Counted from the stretch's first letter, positions 1-8,083 are shown. The stretch: 35,591 nt of DNA from CAZEER01 sp964511215 (GCA_964511215.1 CAZEER010000018.1:1-35591), one strand, 5' to 3'. Notes: generated by a model not told the origin, from the letters alone. Translations and numbers: made by a program.

Positions 1-215
1 TAATTCAATTGGCTAATGCTGTAAAGATTAGTTATAAAGTTCAATTAGATGAAGGGATGAATCATTTATTGGAGGTCGATAATTGTATAGCACAAAAGTA
101 TTGTGGTGGTGGCTGGGGTGGATATGCACTGTACTTATTTTCGTCTAAATTAGATCGAGAAAAGTTTGTTAATGGTAACCCTCAGGCAAAATCAATTGAG
201 CCTTTTATGAACTGA
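1..215 (+). CDS. GHMP-family sugar kinase, C-terminal fragment (5' cut by window edge)
   Basis: The frame is open from the window edge to a TGA at 213-215, so only about the last 70 residues are present. The segment CGGGWGGYALYLF resembles the C-terminal glycine-rich motif of GHMP kinases (galactokinase, heptose and fucose kinases), where a G-G-x-G-G turn precedes a beta strand. The closing IEPF-like end also suits this family. TTG at 9 is a codon inside the gene, not the start. The sugar substrate cannot be read from this piece. Family-level assignment is moderate and rests on one motif; an unrelated glycine-rich enzyme is possible. Confidence 0.5.
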   Translation, partial: IQLANAVKISYKVQLDEGMNHLLEVDNCIAQKYCGGGWGGYALYLFSSKLDREKFVNGNPQAKSIEPFMN

Positions 216-241
216 TTTTTATGAGATTATAAATATTTCAT

Positions 242-331
242 AATATTCAGTCGCGTCTTAGTATCTTCTTGATGCGAATTATATCAGGGTGTTGGAGGAG
301 GTTAGGTGGCCATTATAAACTGCTGAATATT
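242..331. repeat. Nested inverted repeat E1 (possible structured RNA or mobile palindrome)
   Basis: Outer arms AATATTCAG (242-250) and CTGAATATT (323-331) are perfect 9-bp complements. Directly inside the left arm a second stem pairs TCGCGTC (251-257) with GATGCGA (271-277), with one G-T wobble. About 45 nt of purine-rich sequence follows before the right arm. It lies in the 182-bp gap between the kinase fragment and the Cys/His protein; nothing else was recognised there. The layout matches the elements at 1370-1439 and, in reverse orientation, 7267-7334. Function is unknown. Confidence 0.5.
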
Positions 332-397
332 TTTATTTTCTACTAAAAATTATGTTGTTTTATATATAATTTTTTAAAAAAATTTGATAAGAATAAA

Positions 398-706
398 ATG
401 TTAAAATCATTCGTTTCATATGTATTATCTATCATGGTCCTATCGGCAACATTACATGTCGATCTGCATCATGAACATTACGATGGGTACAACATTTGTG
501 ATATCAATTGTGATGATGAAAATCATCATTCTATATCTCACCAATGTGAAAAATGTTTAAATAAGAATATTAGACTGATCATTCAAGGATCTATTGATGT
601 ACCATTTAATGAAAGTGGATCATTGCTCTATTCTTTAGATGAAAGTTTTAAACATTCTCTCTCAAACTTTAGTTTATACAGTCGCCCTCCCCCAAATCTC
701 CTTTAG
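398..706 (+). CDS. Small exported Cys/His protein (HYC_CC_PP-like)
   Basis: This 102-residue protein starts with a hydrophobic segment (about residues 4-20) that could be a signal peptide or anchor. A His/Asp/Cys-rich stretch follows: HHEHYDGYNICDINC, then several His, then CEKC. The C-terminus is SRPPPNLL. A short exported protein with an HY..C element, paired cysteines and a terminal Pro pair resembles the HYC_CC_PP proteins encoded next to metal-related TonB receptors in Bacteroidetes. That likeness is from memory of the family pattern. The Cys/His content suggests metal binding or presentation in the envelope, matching the His-rich lipoprotein and TonB receptor downstream. Metal identity is not determinable. 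The start is the first ATG after an AT-rich leader. Confidence 0.6.
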   Translation: MLKSFVSYVLSIMVLSATLHVDLHHEHYDGYNICDINCDDENHHSISHQCEKCLNKNIRLIIQGSIDVPFNESGSLLYSLDESFKHSLSNFSLYSRPPPNLL

Positions 707-729
707 TAGTTAAAAGTACCATTACGATA

Positions 730-751
730 ACACTACTACTAGATGTAGTGT
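730..751. promoter_or_regulatory. Palindrome overlapping a possible -10 box (candidate metalloregulator operator)
   Basis: ACACTAC (730-736) and GTAGTGT (745-751) form a perfect 7-bp inverted repeat with an 8-nt spacer. The last T of the right arm is the first base of TATAAT (751-756), a possible -10 element 30 nt ahead of the His-rich lipoprotein start. This placement is typical of a repressor site. There is no poly-T tract, so a terminator is unlikely. No clear -35 is seen. Zur or Fur-type control is only an inference from the neighbouring genes. Confidence 0.4.
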
Positions 752-772
752 ATAATTAATACAAGATTTTTT

Positions 773-779
773 AAAGGAG
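773..779 (+). promoter_or_regulatory. Strong Shine-Dalgarno (AAAGGAG)
   Basis: AAAGGAG lies 6 nt before ATG 786 and fixes the start of the His-rich lipoprotein. Many genes in this window lack such a site, so this one marks a gene initiated independently of an upstream partner. Confidence 0.6.
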
Positions 780-785
780 CATTTT

Positions 786-1307
786 ATGCAGTTTTTATTT
801 TTGCGGGTTATAAGACCGCACGTGGTTTTATTATTAACAAGTATGTTACTATTCACAGCAGGTTGTGAAGATGATGATCATGATGATGATCATCCTGATG
901 AGGGGCATACTGATGCAGAAGGTTTCGTACTCGAAGACGAGAGCGGAACAGAGGTTTACAGAGAATTTGAGGGCGCTATGAACGGTACGGTTACATTAGC
1001 TGTCGGTGAGACTCTGGAACTTACAGTCCATTTTCTTGACCATGACGGAGAGGAGATCGAGCATGAGGAAGGAGAGGAAGAAGATCATGAAGATGAAATA
1101 GAGGTTTCTGGTTTCGACTCAAGCATTGCACTTGTAGAAGCGGAAGGTCATGATGAAGAGGGTGACCATGACCATGAAGAAGAGCATGGAATGGCTATTC
1201 ATGTTATCGGCGTGAGCTCTGGCTCAACTAGTTTTAAACTTGAGCTTATGCATGAAGGTCATGCTGATTATACTTCAACCAATAACGTGCCGGTTACAGT
1301 TAATTAG
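786..1307 (+). CDS. His/Asp/Glu-rich lipoprotein, putative divalent-metal binder
   Basis: A 173-residue protein with a signal peptide and lipobox LFTAGC; Cys27 would be lipidated. The mature N-terminus is almost all Asp and His (EDDDHDDDHPDEGH). Two more acidic/His tracts occur near residues 90-105 and 118-136. Between them are short beta-rich segments resembling a bacterial Ig-like domain (TVTLAVGETLELTV). Long His/Asp/Glu tracts are known metal-binding sequences in zinc and nickel proteins; there is no Met or extra Cys, which argues against a copper(I) protein. It sits 163 bp ahead of a TonB receptor and likely captures or buffers metal at the membrane. The AAAGGAG at 773-779 supports the start. 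No named family was recognised. Confidence 0.7.
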   Translation: MQFLFLRVIRPHVVLLLTSMLLFTAGCEDDDHDDDHPDEGHTDAEGFVLEDESGTEVYREFEGAMNGTVTLAVGETLELTVHFLDHDGEEIEHEEGEEEDHEDEIEVSGFDSSIALVEAEGHDEEGDHDHEEEHGMAIHVIGVSSGSTSFKLELMHEGHADYTSTNNVPVTVN

Positions 1308-1331
1308 GAATATACCATTTTAGATCTTGTA

Positions 1332-1358
1332 GGGCCATTACGGTCTTAGTGGGCTTTT
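1332..1358 (+). terminator. Weak candidate terminator after the His-rich lipoprotein
   Basis: GCCATTA and TAGTGGGC can pair with one bulged G and a G-T wobble, and TTTT follows. The stem is imperfect and the T-run short, so this is tentative. The next 30 bases lead into the nested inverted repeat at 1370-1439. Confidence 0.25.
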
Positions 1359-1369
1359 AAAAGATATAG

Positions 1370-1439
1370 GTGGGTGTTTATCACAGTCACCTCAACATAC
1401 TGTGGTATTTAGACTGCAAATTGATGTGTTAACACCCAC
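1370..1439. repeat. Nested inverted repeat E2 (possible structured leader or palindrome)
   Basis: Outer arms GTGGGTGTT (1370-1378) and AACACCCAC (1431-1439) are perfect 9-bp complements. Just inside the left arm, TATCACAG (1379-1386) pairs with CTGTGGTA (1400-1407) with one T-G wobble. A roughly 23-nt spacer then leads to the right arm. It ends 31 bp before the TonB receptor start. No poly-T follows, so it is not a simple terminator. The layout is the same as at 242-331. Confidence 0.5.
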
Positions 1440-1470
1440 TTTGTATTTAAAAAACTGTTAGATTCTAAAA

Positions 1471-3765
1471 ATGCAATTCCTTATTTCTTTGCAGAATATA
1501 GTGAAGGTCATTAAAGCCTCTAGCTTAATCTATAAGCCATATATATTTGTATTCTTTCTGGGTTTATTATCTGCTCAACAAGCATCTGTAATAGGAATTG
1601 TTGTTAATGATGTAGATAAAACACCTATTCATGGTGTCAATATCTATTCAGAAGCGCTTTCTATTGGCACAGTCTCTCAAGTTGATGGTAGGTTTTTTTT
1701 AGAAAATTTTCCTTATGGATATATATCTCTAACTATTTCTATGATCGGATTTAAAGAAATAAACAGGTCTTTAGTTTTAGGAGAGAATACGCATGACCTT
1801 GGAACAATAGCTATGTCAAGGGATACTATAAAAGTTGAAGAGATAGTTGTTGATGCCCACCATGAACTTCAACCTAAAAGTTTTTCATCAAATATATATG
1901 TTGCGGGAGACCAATATCATAGAAATCTAAAGTCATCTCTAGCCTCGACCATAGAAAAAGAAACGGGTTTAGCTGTTCGATCAATGGGGCAGGGGACCAT
2001 ACAGCCGGTTCTAAGAGGATATTCAGGCGATAGATTTTTGCTCACAGAAGATGGTATAACGACTGGTGATCTTTCCAACACATCTATTGACCATACCGTT
2101 AGCATGGATATGGCTTCTTATAATAAAGTAAGGATCATTCGTGGGCCTGAGGCTTTGCTTTATGGTTCAAATACAATAGGGGGTGTCATTGATGTATCTA
2201 GGCAAATTGATCCAGAGGCCAGATTTAAAACGGCGAGTATGCAAGCTATCTTTGGTACAGAATCATTTAATTCGGGTTTATTCGGAAATATAGTTTACTA
2301 TAAGCCAATTAATGATAAACACCAATTGAGATTTTCACTTCTTAGGCGAAACTCAGGTGATCAAACATCTCCAATTGGAACGTTAGCAAACACTGCTCTG
2401 TCCAATAATGAAGTGATGGGGAGTTATACTTATTTTGGTAAAGATCAACGATCTACTTTTTCTTATTCAGAGCTTGCCATGAATTATGGTATACCTGGAA
2501 GTCCTGAAGGACATATCGATGGGGTTGATATCGATTTGAAAAAAAGAACTCAAAAGTTTGATTTTCATAAAGATATTTCATTTATGGGTTTTCAGACATT
2601 TGATATCGATCAGCACTATATTGTCTATGGGCATACTGAAACAGAGAATAATAGTTCATATCCAAGTGTCATCTTAGACCAGCAGATCTTTTCATTAAAA
2701 AGCGCATTCAAAGGTCCACAACTGCATGTAGGATCCCTATTTCAACATCGGGATTTTCAAGCTGGGGGATTCTACTGGACACCTGATATAAAAGAATTGA
2801 ACATAGCTATATTTGGTTTGCTTGAAAGAGAATTAAAGAAGTTTATTTTGCAAATTTCATCGCGGGCTGAATATCTCTCAGTTACACCTGATATACATCA
2901 TGGAGTCTCAAATATAGATATAAGTCGCATTGTGAAGCGGGATTTTTCTATCTTTTCTGCAGGAATAGGTATTTTTCGAAACTGGCAGGATTGGGAATTT
3001 TCTTTTGGTACGATGCTTACCGGAAGAACTCCAAGGATTGAGGATCTATATTCAGATGGCCCCCACCTAGGTACTTATTCTTATGAAATTGGTGAGCCTG
3101 ATCTGGAACTGGAGAAGACAGTTGGTGTGGAAGCATCTTCAGTTTATCAAGCAGATAAAACTAAAGTAAGACTGACCAGTTATTATAATTATAGCCCCAA
3201 TTATCATATTAGTTCTAAAGTAGGAGATTGTGAAGGAGAATTTATTGCTGGTGAAGATCATCCATGTGCAGGTGCAGATTTCATTGAATGGGGCGCTGGG
3301 TCAAGTGGTTGGCTTTATAAATATCAAATGCATGGATTAAGATCATTAATATATGGTTTTGAATCAGAGTTATACTACAAACCAACAAGGGCGATAAGTT
3401 TTTTTGGCAGTATTTCAATTTTAAGAGGAGAAAACATATCAGGAAACACACCTCTTTCATATATGCCTCCAGATAAACTTATATTTGCAACTGAAGTAGA
3501 TTTAGATCCATTCTTGTTAGGATTACAAGTTAAAAAAGTATCTCCACAAACAAGGCTAGGCGAATTTGAAAAGAGAACAGAGGGTTACTTTATTGCTGGT
3601 TTAAATGGGAGTTATACGATTCCTTCGTCGCAAGTGAACCATAAAGTTATTTTCCACTTAGATAATATTTTTAATGAAGAATATTACAACCACCTTTCTA
3701 GAATAAAGTCAATAGTACCAGAGAAAGGACGAAGTATAAACATTCAATATAGAATAGTACTTTAA
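1471..3765 (+). CDS. TonB-dependent outer-membrane receptor, putative metal or metal-complex uptake
   Basis: 764 residues. A signal peptide ends at LLSA before QQAS. A carboxypeptidase-regulatory-like beta-sandwich follows (about residues 36-115; GVNIYSEALSIGTVSQVDGRF), then a TonB-box-like EEIVVDA near residue 124. The plug domain (about 135-250) shows LRGYSGDRFLLTEDGI and RGPEALLYGSNTIGGVIDV, hallmark plug motifs. The rest is a 22-strand-type barrel ending in NIQYRIVL. An extracellular-loop-like segment carries two Cys (GDCEGEFIAGEDHPCAG) that may form a disulfide. It imports a ligand across the outer membrane using TonB energy. The His-rich lipoprotein before it and the MerC-like protein later suggest metal; the exact ligand is unknown. 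The ATG at 1471 gives a long N-region before the hydrophobic core. Confidence 0.9.
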   Translation: MQFLISLQNIVKVIKASSLIYKPYIFVFFLGLLSAQQASVIGIVVNDVDKTPIHGVNIYSEALSIGTVSQVDGRFFLENFPYGYISLTISMIGFKEINRSLVLGENTHDLGTIAMSRDTIKVEEIVVDAHHELQPKSFSSNIYVAGDQYHRNLKSSLASTIEKETGLAVRSMGQGTIQPVLRGYSGDRFLLTEDGITTGDLSNTSIDHTVSMDMASYNKVRIIRGPEALLYGSNTIGGVIDVSRQIDPEARFKTASMQAIFGTESFNSGLFGNIVYYKPINDKHQLRFSLLRRNSGDQTSPIGTLANTALSNNEVMGSYTYFGKDQRSTFSYSELAMNYGIPGSPEGHIDGVDIDLKKRTQKFDFHKDISFMGFQTFDIDQHYIVYGHTETENNSSYPSVILDQQIFSLKSAFKGPQLHVGSLFQHRDFQAGGFYWTPDIKELNIAIFGLLERELKKFILQISSRAEYLSVTPDIHHGVSNIDISRIVKRDFSIFSAGIGIFRNWQDWEFSFGTMLTGRTPRIEDLYSDGPHLGTYSYEIGEPDLELEKTVGVEASSVYQADKTKVRLTSYYNYSPNYHISSKVGDCEGEFIAGEDHPCAGADFIEWGAGSSGWLYKYQMHGLRSLIYGFESELYYKPTRAISFFGSISILRGENISGNTPLSYMPPDKLIFATEVDLDPFLLGLQVKKVSPQTRLGEFEKRTEGYFIAGLNGSYTIPSSQVNHKVIFHLDNIFNEEYYNHLSRIKSIVPEKGRSINIQYRIVL

Positions 3766-3802
3766 TTAAATATGAAAACATTTTTTTATCAAAAAAGAAT
3801 TC

Positions 3803-3808
3803 AGAGGA
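3803..3808 (+). promoter_or_regulatory. Shine-Dalgarno (AGAGGA) for the ABC ATPase
   Basis: AGAGGA is 9 nt before ATG 3818 and supports that start. The 52-bp gap after the TonB receptor has no evident terminator, so the ABC genes are probably co-transcribed with the receptor. Confidence 0.45.
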
Positions 3809-3817
3809 ATTATAAAA

Positions 3818-4528
3818 ATGAAAAATATTATTAGCGTGGAAAATATTACAAAGAGCTTCAAAGGTCTTACAGCGATCAATGAGCTTTCTTTGGAAGTATC
3901 CACAGGTGAGATCTATGGATTACTCGGTTCTAATGGAGCAGGGAAATCAACCACTATTAATATTTTACTTGGTTTTTTAAAACCTGATTCAGGGAATGCT
4001 TCCATAAATGGAATAGATACTACATCAAGTTACAATGATGCTCGAAAGCACATTGGTTATATATCAGAAAACGTAAATCTATATCCTTATCTATCAGGAA
4101 TTGAGAATCTTGATTATTTTAGTAAGCTCACTGGTAAAAACTATAGCTATAAAAAGCTTGAGGAGTTTCTAAACAAATGTGGTTTGGATAATAGCGCCCA
4201 TCATAGGCGAACGGAGACCTATTCAAAAGGGATGCGACAGAAAGTAGGTATCGCAATAGCCCTTGCAAAAGAGGCCAAGGTTTATTTATTAGATGAGCCT
4301 GCAAGTGGTTTAGACCCTTTAGCTAGTAATGAGCTTTCTGGGTTACTTAGAAAGCTGTCTTCTGAGGGTGCAGCAATCTTAATGGCTTCACATGATATAT
4401 TTAGGGTTCGTGAGACCTGCAATCGTATTGGCATTATAAAAAATGGTGCCCTGGTAAAGGAAATGGACACATCTGATGTTTCTACCAATGAATTAGAGAA
4501 TATATATATTGAATACATGCAAAATTAA
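3818..4528 (+). CDS. ABC transporter ATP-binding protein (CcmA/NatA type)
   Basis: A complete 236-residue ABC ATPase. The Walker A is GSNGAGKST (residues 37-45). The signature region reads YSKGMRQKV (about 134), replacing LSGGQ as is common in ABC-2 exporters. The Walker B/D-loop is LLDEPASGLDP (about 157), and the switch His is in ASHD (about 190). It powers the two membrane proteins encoded next. ABC-2 ATPases of this class drive export, maturation or membrane assembly rather than classical binding-protein import. The role beside a TonB receptor is therefore not obvious. Confidence 0.93.
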   Translation: MKNIISVENITKSFKGLTAINELSLEVSTGEIYGLLGSNGAGKSTTINILLGFLKPDSGNASINGIDTTSSYNDARKHIGYISENVNLYPYLSGIENLDYFSKLTGKNYSYKKLEEFLNKCGLDNSAHHRRTETYSKGMRQKVGIAIALAKEAKVYLLDEPASGLDPLASNELSGLLRKLSSEGAAILMASHDIFRVRETCNRIGIIKNGALVKEMDTSDVSTNELENIYIEYMQN

Positions 4529-4540
4529 GATTCAAGCTTT

Positions 4541-5944
4541 ATGATTAATATTATTTTAAATGAATGGAAAATGCTCGTACGTAATCGAGTATTTATCTAC
4601 TTAACAATATTTTTTGTGTTGAGTCTCGCATTAGTTGTTTGGATGGGGATAATTCAAAATAGTACTCAACAAGAATATCGTACCAATGCTCAAAAACATG
4701 TCCGCAAACAATGGGATAATCTAGAAGCTATGAATCCTCATAGAGCAGCTCATTATGGCTCCTATGCTTTCAAACCCAATAACCTTTTAAATAGTATGGA
4801 CGGTGGAATTAATGATATTACTGGGAACGTAATTCAACTTGAAGGTCATGTACAGAATGAGATCGTGTATTCTGAGGCTTCACAATCTTTATCCATTTCA
4901 AAATTTGGGAAACTGAAATCTTCTCTACTCTTGCAATATGTGATTCCATTATTTCTAATATTTTTAGCATATGGATCTATAAGCAATGAAAAAGAAACCC
5001 AGAGACTAAAGCTTTTAATATTTCAGGGTATATCAATGACCCGCCTGATCTTTGCAAAATCATTAAGCATCTGGATATACGGATTATCCTTACTACTAAT
5101 AACGATAGTTATTCAAAATTTGCTTATTAGATCTGATTCAGAGGTCTTTAGAAGGTTAACACTTTTGATATTGTCGTACGGTTCTTACTATTACATTATC
5201 ACTTCCTTAGCTACCTATTTCTCAGCCAGGCTAAAAAATAACACATCAGCTTTATCTGCGATATTGGCTACTTGGATTCTTTGGACAATTTTTCTACCTA
5301 AAATATGGGGGAATGCGGTTGAAAAAATTCATCCCTTGCCAAGCAGAATGGCCTTTAAAGCTGCCATGAAAGAAGAACGCTCAAAAGGTATAGATGGTCA
5401 TAACCCAACTGATAAAAGAAGAGAAGAATTAAAAAATAAATATTTAACTGAGTATAAAGTCGACAGCCTCCAGCAGCTTCCCATTAATTTTGATGGAATT
5501 GTAATGCAAGAAGATGAGGAGTATGGCAACCTTGTTTGGGATAAACATTTTGGAAATAATTATAATGTTCTTCAGAACCAAAAAGGTCTCTATCAAGTTT
5601 CAGGATTATTAAATCCATTTGCATCATTACAAAGTGCTAGTATGGGCTTTTGTGGAACGGATATGATACACCATCTCGATTTTTTAAAAAAAGCAGAGGA
5701 TTACAGGAGGGTACTCATAAAAGCATTGAATGATAAACATGCATATGGAGGATCAAAGACTGGAGATTGGGGATGGACAGTAGACAGTACTTTTTTTAGA
5801 TCTGTTCAGGGTTTTTCTTATAATGCTCCAAAGATTAATGATCAGATCGATCACTATTTGATTGATATACTCTTTCTGTTGTGGTGGGTTCTATTGATAA
5901 CGTTTATGATTAAACTAAATACAAATAAAAAAATTATTTTATGA
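4541..5944 (+). CDS. ABC-2 type permease with DUF3526-like domain
   Basis: 467 residues. The N-terminus (about 17-36) is a membrane helix after a short cytoplasmic lead, followed by a roughly 100-residue soluble loop. A cluster of helices (about 125-255) follows, then a second soluble domain and a final helix (about 440-460). The second soluble domain has NPFASLQSASMGFCGTDMIHHLDF and AEDYRRVLIKALN, resembling the DUF3526 pattern in ABC-2 permeases paired with CcmA-like ATPases. It starts 12 bp after the ATPase and its TGA overlaps the next ATG (ATGA). It probably forms a heterodimeric membrane unit with the next gene product. The substrate is unknown. Confidence 0.82.
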   Translation: MINIILNEWKMLVRNRVFIYLTIFFVLSLALVVWMGIIQNSTQQEYRTNAQKHVRKQWDNLEAMNPHRAAHYGSYAFKPNNLLNSMDGGINDITGNVIQLEGHVQNEIVYSEASQSLSISKFGKLKSSLLLQYVIPLFLIFLAYGSISNEKETQRLKLLIFQGISMTRLIFAKSLSIWIYGLSLLLITIVIQNLLIRSDSEVFRRLTLLILSYGSYYYIITSLATYFSARLKNNTSALSAILATWILWTIFLPKIWGNAVEKIHPLPSRMAFKAAMKEERSKGIDGHNPTDKRREELKNKYLTEYKVDSLQQLPINFDGIVMQEDEEYGNLVWDKHFGNNYNVLQNQKGLYQVSGLLNPFASLQSASMGFCGTDMIHHLDFLKKAEDYRRVLIKALNDKHAYGGSKTGDWGWTVDSTFFRSVQGFSYNAPKINDQIDHYLIDILFLLWWVLLITFMIKLNTNKKIIL

Positions 5945-7257
5945 CACGATACATTGAAATAGCACGAAGTGAACTTGTTCATTTAGTTAGATCCCCATTT
6001 AAAACTATTTCACTTACATTGTTTGGATTGGCGGTTATTTACGGTTGCCAAAATGGCTATGAACTATTCAAAACTCATAAAAAGCAAATAATGGCTATAA
6101 AGACTGAGAATGATAGGTCTATAGACAGGATGATCATTCAATATGAAGAAATAGAGCAAGGCATTGTAGACAAGCCAAGGAGAGACCCAACAATTCCATA
6201 TTGGGCCATCTGGAATACGCCGTCATATGTTTTTAAATCTCCATCACCAATGATGGTTTTTAGCTTAGGCCAGTCTGAACAATATGGGTATTACAAACGA
6301 GTAACCAACTGGAGTACTATTTTTGATAGTGACCTTGCTGAAGAAATTGCAAATCCAGAACGTATTGCAATAGGGACTCTAGATTTCAATTTTGTTTTGT
6401 TATATCTAGCTCCAATATTAGTGATCATATTGCTGTTTAACATTGGTGGGCTAGAAAAAGACCTTAGATTTGATAACCTCATTTTTTTGAACAATATATC
6501 TAAAGAGCAGTGGTTGTTTACACGTTTTTCTTTTTACTATATCCTTACGTTTAGCTTACTATTCATTTTAACAATACCTTATGCCTTCTTTTCAGGAGTC
6601 TTTCAAGGAGATGGTCAACAATATATTAATTTTCTTCTAATTATACTGCTATACCTTCTCACATGGTTCACTATTTTCTTTCTTGTAAATGTCTCTGGAA
6701 ATGGAAGCTCAGACCAAGCGGTGAAAATGATCTCCATTTGGTTAGCATTTTGTATCATTATCCCTGGTGCTGTGCATCAGTTTTCATCCTTAAAGTATCC
6801 AGCTAATTATATGACAGATTATCTTGATGTGAGTCGAGACCAAAGTAATAAGATCTTTGGATTGCCAACAGAGACTCTGCGTGAGGAATTATTAAAAGCA
6901 TTCCCAACCTTACAAACCACTTTATATGCAGCTGATACAAGTTTGAATAAAGGAATAATAAACAGAAGCTTATCTGGCCTTGTGAATATGCTCAATAAAG
7001 ATGTTGCTCGTACAATTGAATGGTCAAGTGAGAAAAAAAACAAATTTGTAAAAAGCTACTCTGTATTAAACCCAATTACTTTTTTCCAAAATGAGATCAA
7101 TGCCTTAACAGATACGGATTATTATGCTTACAAAAAATACAGAGATGACATACAGGTAATGATCGATAAGAAAATAAATTTGATCTTAGAGGATACTTGG
7201 AATGAAGTGACTGTAAATAAAGAAAAATATATTCAATATGTTATAAGTTTTAAGTGA
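5941..7257 (+). CDS. Second ABC-2 type permease (DUF3526-like)
   Basis: 438 residues with the same plan as the preceding protein: one N-terminal helix (about 20-38), an extracytoplasmic loop, a helix cluster (about 145-285), then a soluble C-terminal region containing LNPITFFQNEINALTDTDYYAYKKYRDD. The start overlaps the upstream stop by 4 nt, indicating translational coupling and 1:1 assembly. Unlike its partner it ends without an obvious final membrane helix. Two non-identical permeases plus one ATPase form a complete ABC-2 complex. The general class is certain; the transported molecule is not. Confidence 0.8.
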   Translation: MTRYIEIARSELVHLVRSPFKTISLTLFGLAVIYGCQNGYELFKTHKKQIMAIKTENDRSIDRMIIQYEEIEQGIVDKPRRDPTIPYWAIWNTPSYVFKSPSPMMVFSLGQSEQYGYYKRVTNWSTIFDSDLAEEIANPERIAIGTLDFNFVLLYLAPILVIILLFNIGGLEKDLRFDNLIFLNNISKEQWLFTRFSFYYILTFSLLFILTIPYAFFSGVFQGDGQQYINFLLIILLYLLTWFTIFFLVNVSGNGSSDQAVKMISIWLAFCIIIPGAVHQFSSLKYPANYMTDYLDVSRDQSNKIFGLPTETLREELLKAFPTLQTTLYAADTSLNKGIINRSLSGLVNMLNKDVARTIEWSSEKKNKFVKSYSVLNPITFFQNEINALTDTDYYAYKKYRDDIQVMIDKKINLILEDTWNEVTVNKEKYIQYVISFK

Positions 7258-7266
7258 AAAAGAATG

Positions 7267-7334
7267 GCGGTGCTACATTTATAATCTTCATGCCAATATT
7301 ATCCCAAGACATCTTAATGGCATAGTAGCACCGC
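7267..7334. repeat. Nested inverted repeat E3 (reverse orientation relative to E1 and E2)
   Basis: Outer arms GCGGTGCTA (7267-7275) and TAGCACCGC (7326-7334) are perfect 9-bp complements. Inside, ATGCCA (7290-7295) pairs with TGGCAT (7318-7323). The inner hairpin abuts the right arm, so the reverse complement has the same order as E1 and E2: arm, hairpin, spacer, arm. It fills most of the 104-bp gap between the permease and the MerC-like gene. There is no T-tract, so it is not a standard terminator. Confidence 0.5.
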
Positions 7335-7361
7335 AAATAATTTTAAAAAGTAAAATTTAAT

Positions 7362-7793
7362 ATGACCAAAGTAATAACCCTCAAATTTAAAGATCTATCA
7401 ACAGGTTTATTTAAAATAAAATTTGATGCTATCGGTGCTTTCGCAAGCGGATTGTGTATGGCACATTGTATTGCAACACCATTCTTTTTCATAGCATCAG
7501 CTTGCTCTGCGAGTTGCTGTAATACGGCTCCTTTATGGTGGCAATGGTTGGATTATCTATTTTTATTCATTTCCTTTTTTGCCATTATTCAAGCAGCTAG
7601 ATCAACAACAAATGAATGGGTTACATATGGATTGTGTACTAGTTGGGCGGCATTATTCTTTTTGATAATAAATATCAAGTTTGGATGGGTAAACCTGGCA
7701 GAAAATTCAAAATTTATACCAGCCTTTATGCTCGTGGGTTTACATATGTATAATATAAAATATTATCAATGTAATAAGGATGAATGTTGCTAA
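7362..7793 (+). CDS. MerC-domain membrane protein
   Basis: 143 residues with four predicted membrane segments. The first carries SGLCMAHCIATP (Cys32, His35, Cys36), the CxxxC-type pair of MerC. ACSASCC (Cys48, Cys52, Cys53) follows, and the tail is YYQCNKDECC. MerC is an inner-membrane mercury transporter in mer operons. In Bacteroidetes-type genomes MerC-like proteins also occur away from mer genes, often beside TonB receptors, and probably handle other thiophilic or divalent metals. No merA, merP or merR is visible here, so mercury resistance is not supported. The downstream 75-residue gene is 37 bp away and shares the same terminator. Confidence 0.8.
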   Translation: MTKVITLKFKDLSTGLFKIKFDAIGAFASGLCMAHCIATPFFFIASACSASCCNTAPLWWQWLDYLFLFISFFAIIQAARSTTNEWVTYGLCTSWAALFFLIINIKFGWVNLAENSKFIPAFMLVGLHMYNIKYYQCNKDECC

Positions 7794-7830
7794 AAAGATT
7801 AAATATTAAATTTGTACAACAGATAAGTAA

Positions 7831-8058
7831 ATGAGCGAGAATAAACTGTCAGTTTTAAGTATTAGAGCTATTGATTGGGATAAAGATCATGAGGAATATG
7901 AAAAGTTACCAAAAGAGGTTGAATTAAGATGGAATACAAAAAATTGGAATGTTGATGAGGTTTCTCATTGGTTAAGTATAAAATTGGATTGGGTTTTTAA
8001 TAGTCTTAAAATTGATCAAGTTGGGACTTGGGAATATAGTGGATGTAGTAGTTGTTGA
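7831..8058 (+). CDS. 75-residue protein with C-terminal CxxC, function unknown
   Basis: A short soluble protein rich in Trp, Glu and Lys, with no signal peptide. It ends in GTWEYSGCSSC, with Cys72 and Cys75 forming a terminal CxxC. It follows the MerC-like gene by 37 bp and precedes a rho-independent terminator by 25 bp, so it is the last gene of that unit. A terminal CxxC in a metal locus suggests transient metal or thiol transfer to or from MerC. That is inference from position and motif. I recognise no family. It is likely real because it sits between a partner gene and a terminator and has ordinary amino-acid composition. Confidence 0.6.
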   Translation: MSENKLSVLSIRAIDWDKDHEEYEKLPKEVELRWNTKNWNVDEVSHWLSIKLDWVFNSLKIDQVGTWEYSGCSSC

Positions 8059-8083
8059 ATTCAATCTTTTAAATAATATCAAT

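Noticed and set aside
1370..1439. Integron attC site
   Set aside because: Arms do not carry the RYYYAAC...GTTRRRY boxes in the required positions, and no integrase or cassette array is present.
7362..7793. Mercury resistance operon
   Set aside because: Only a MerC-like protein is present; no merA, merP, merT or merR is nearby.
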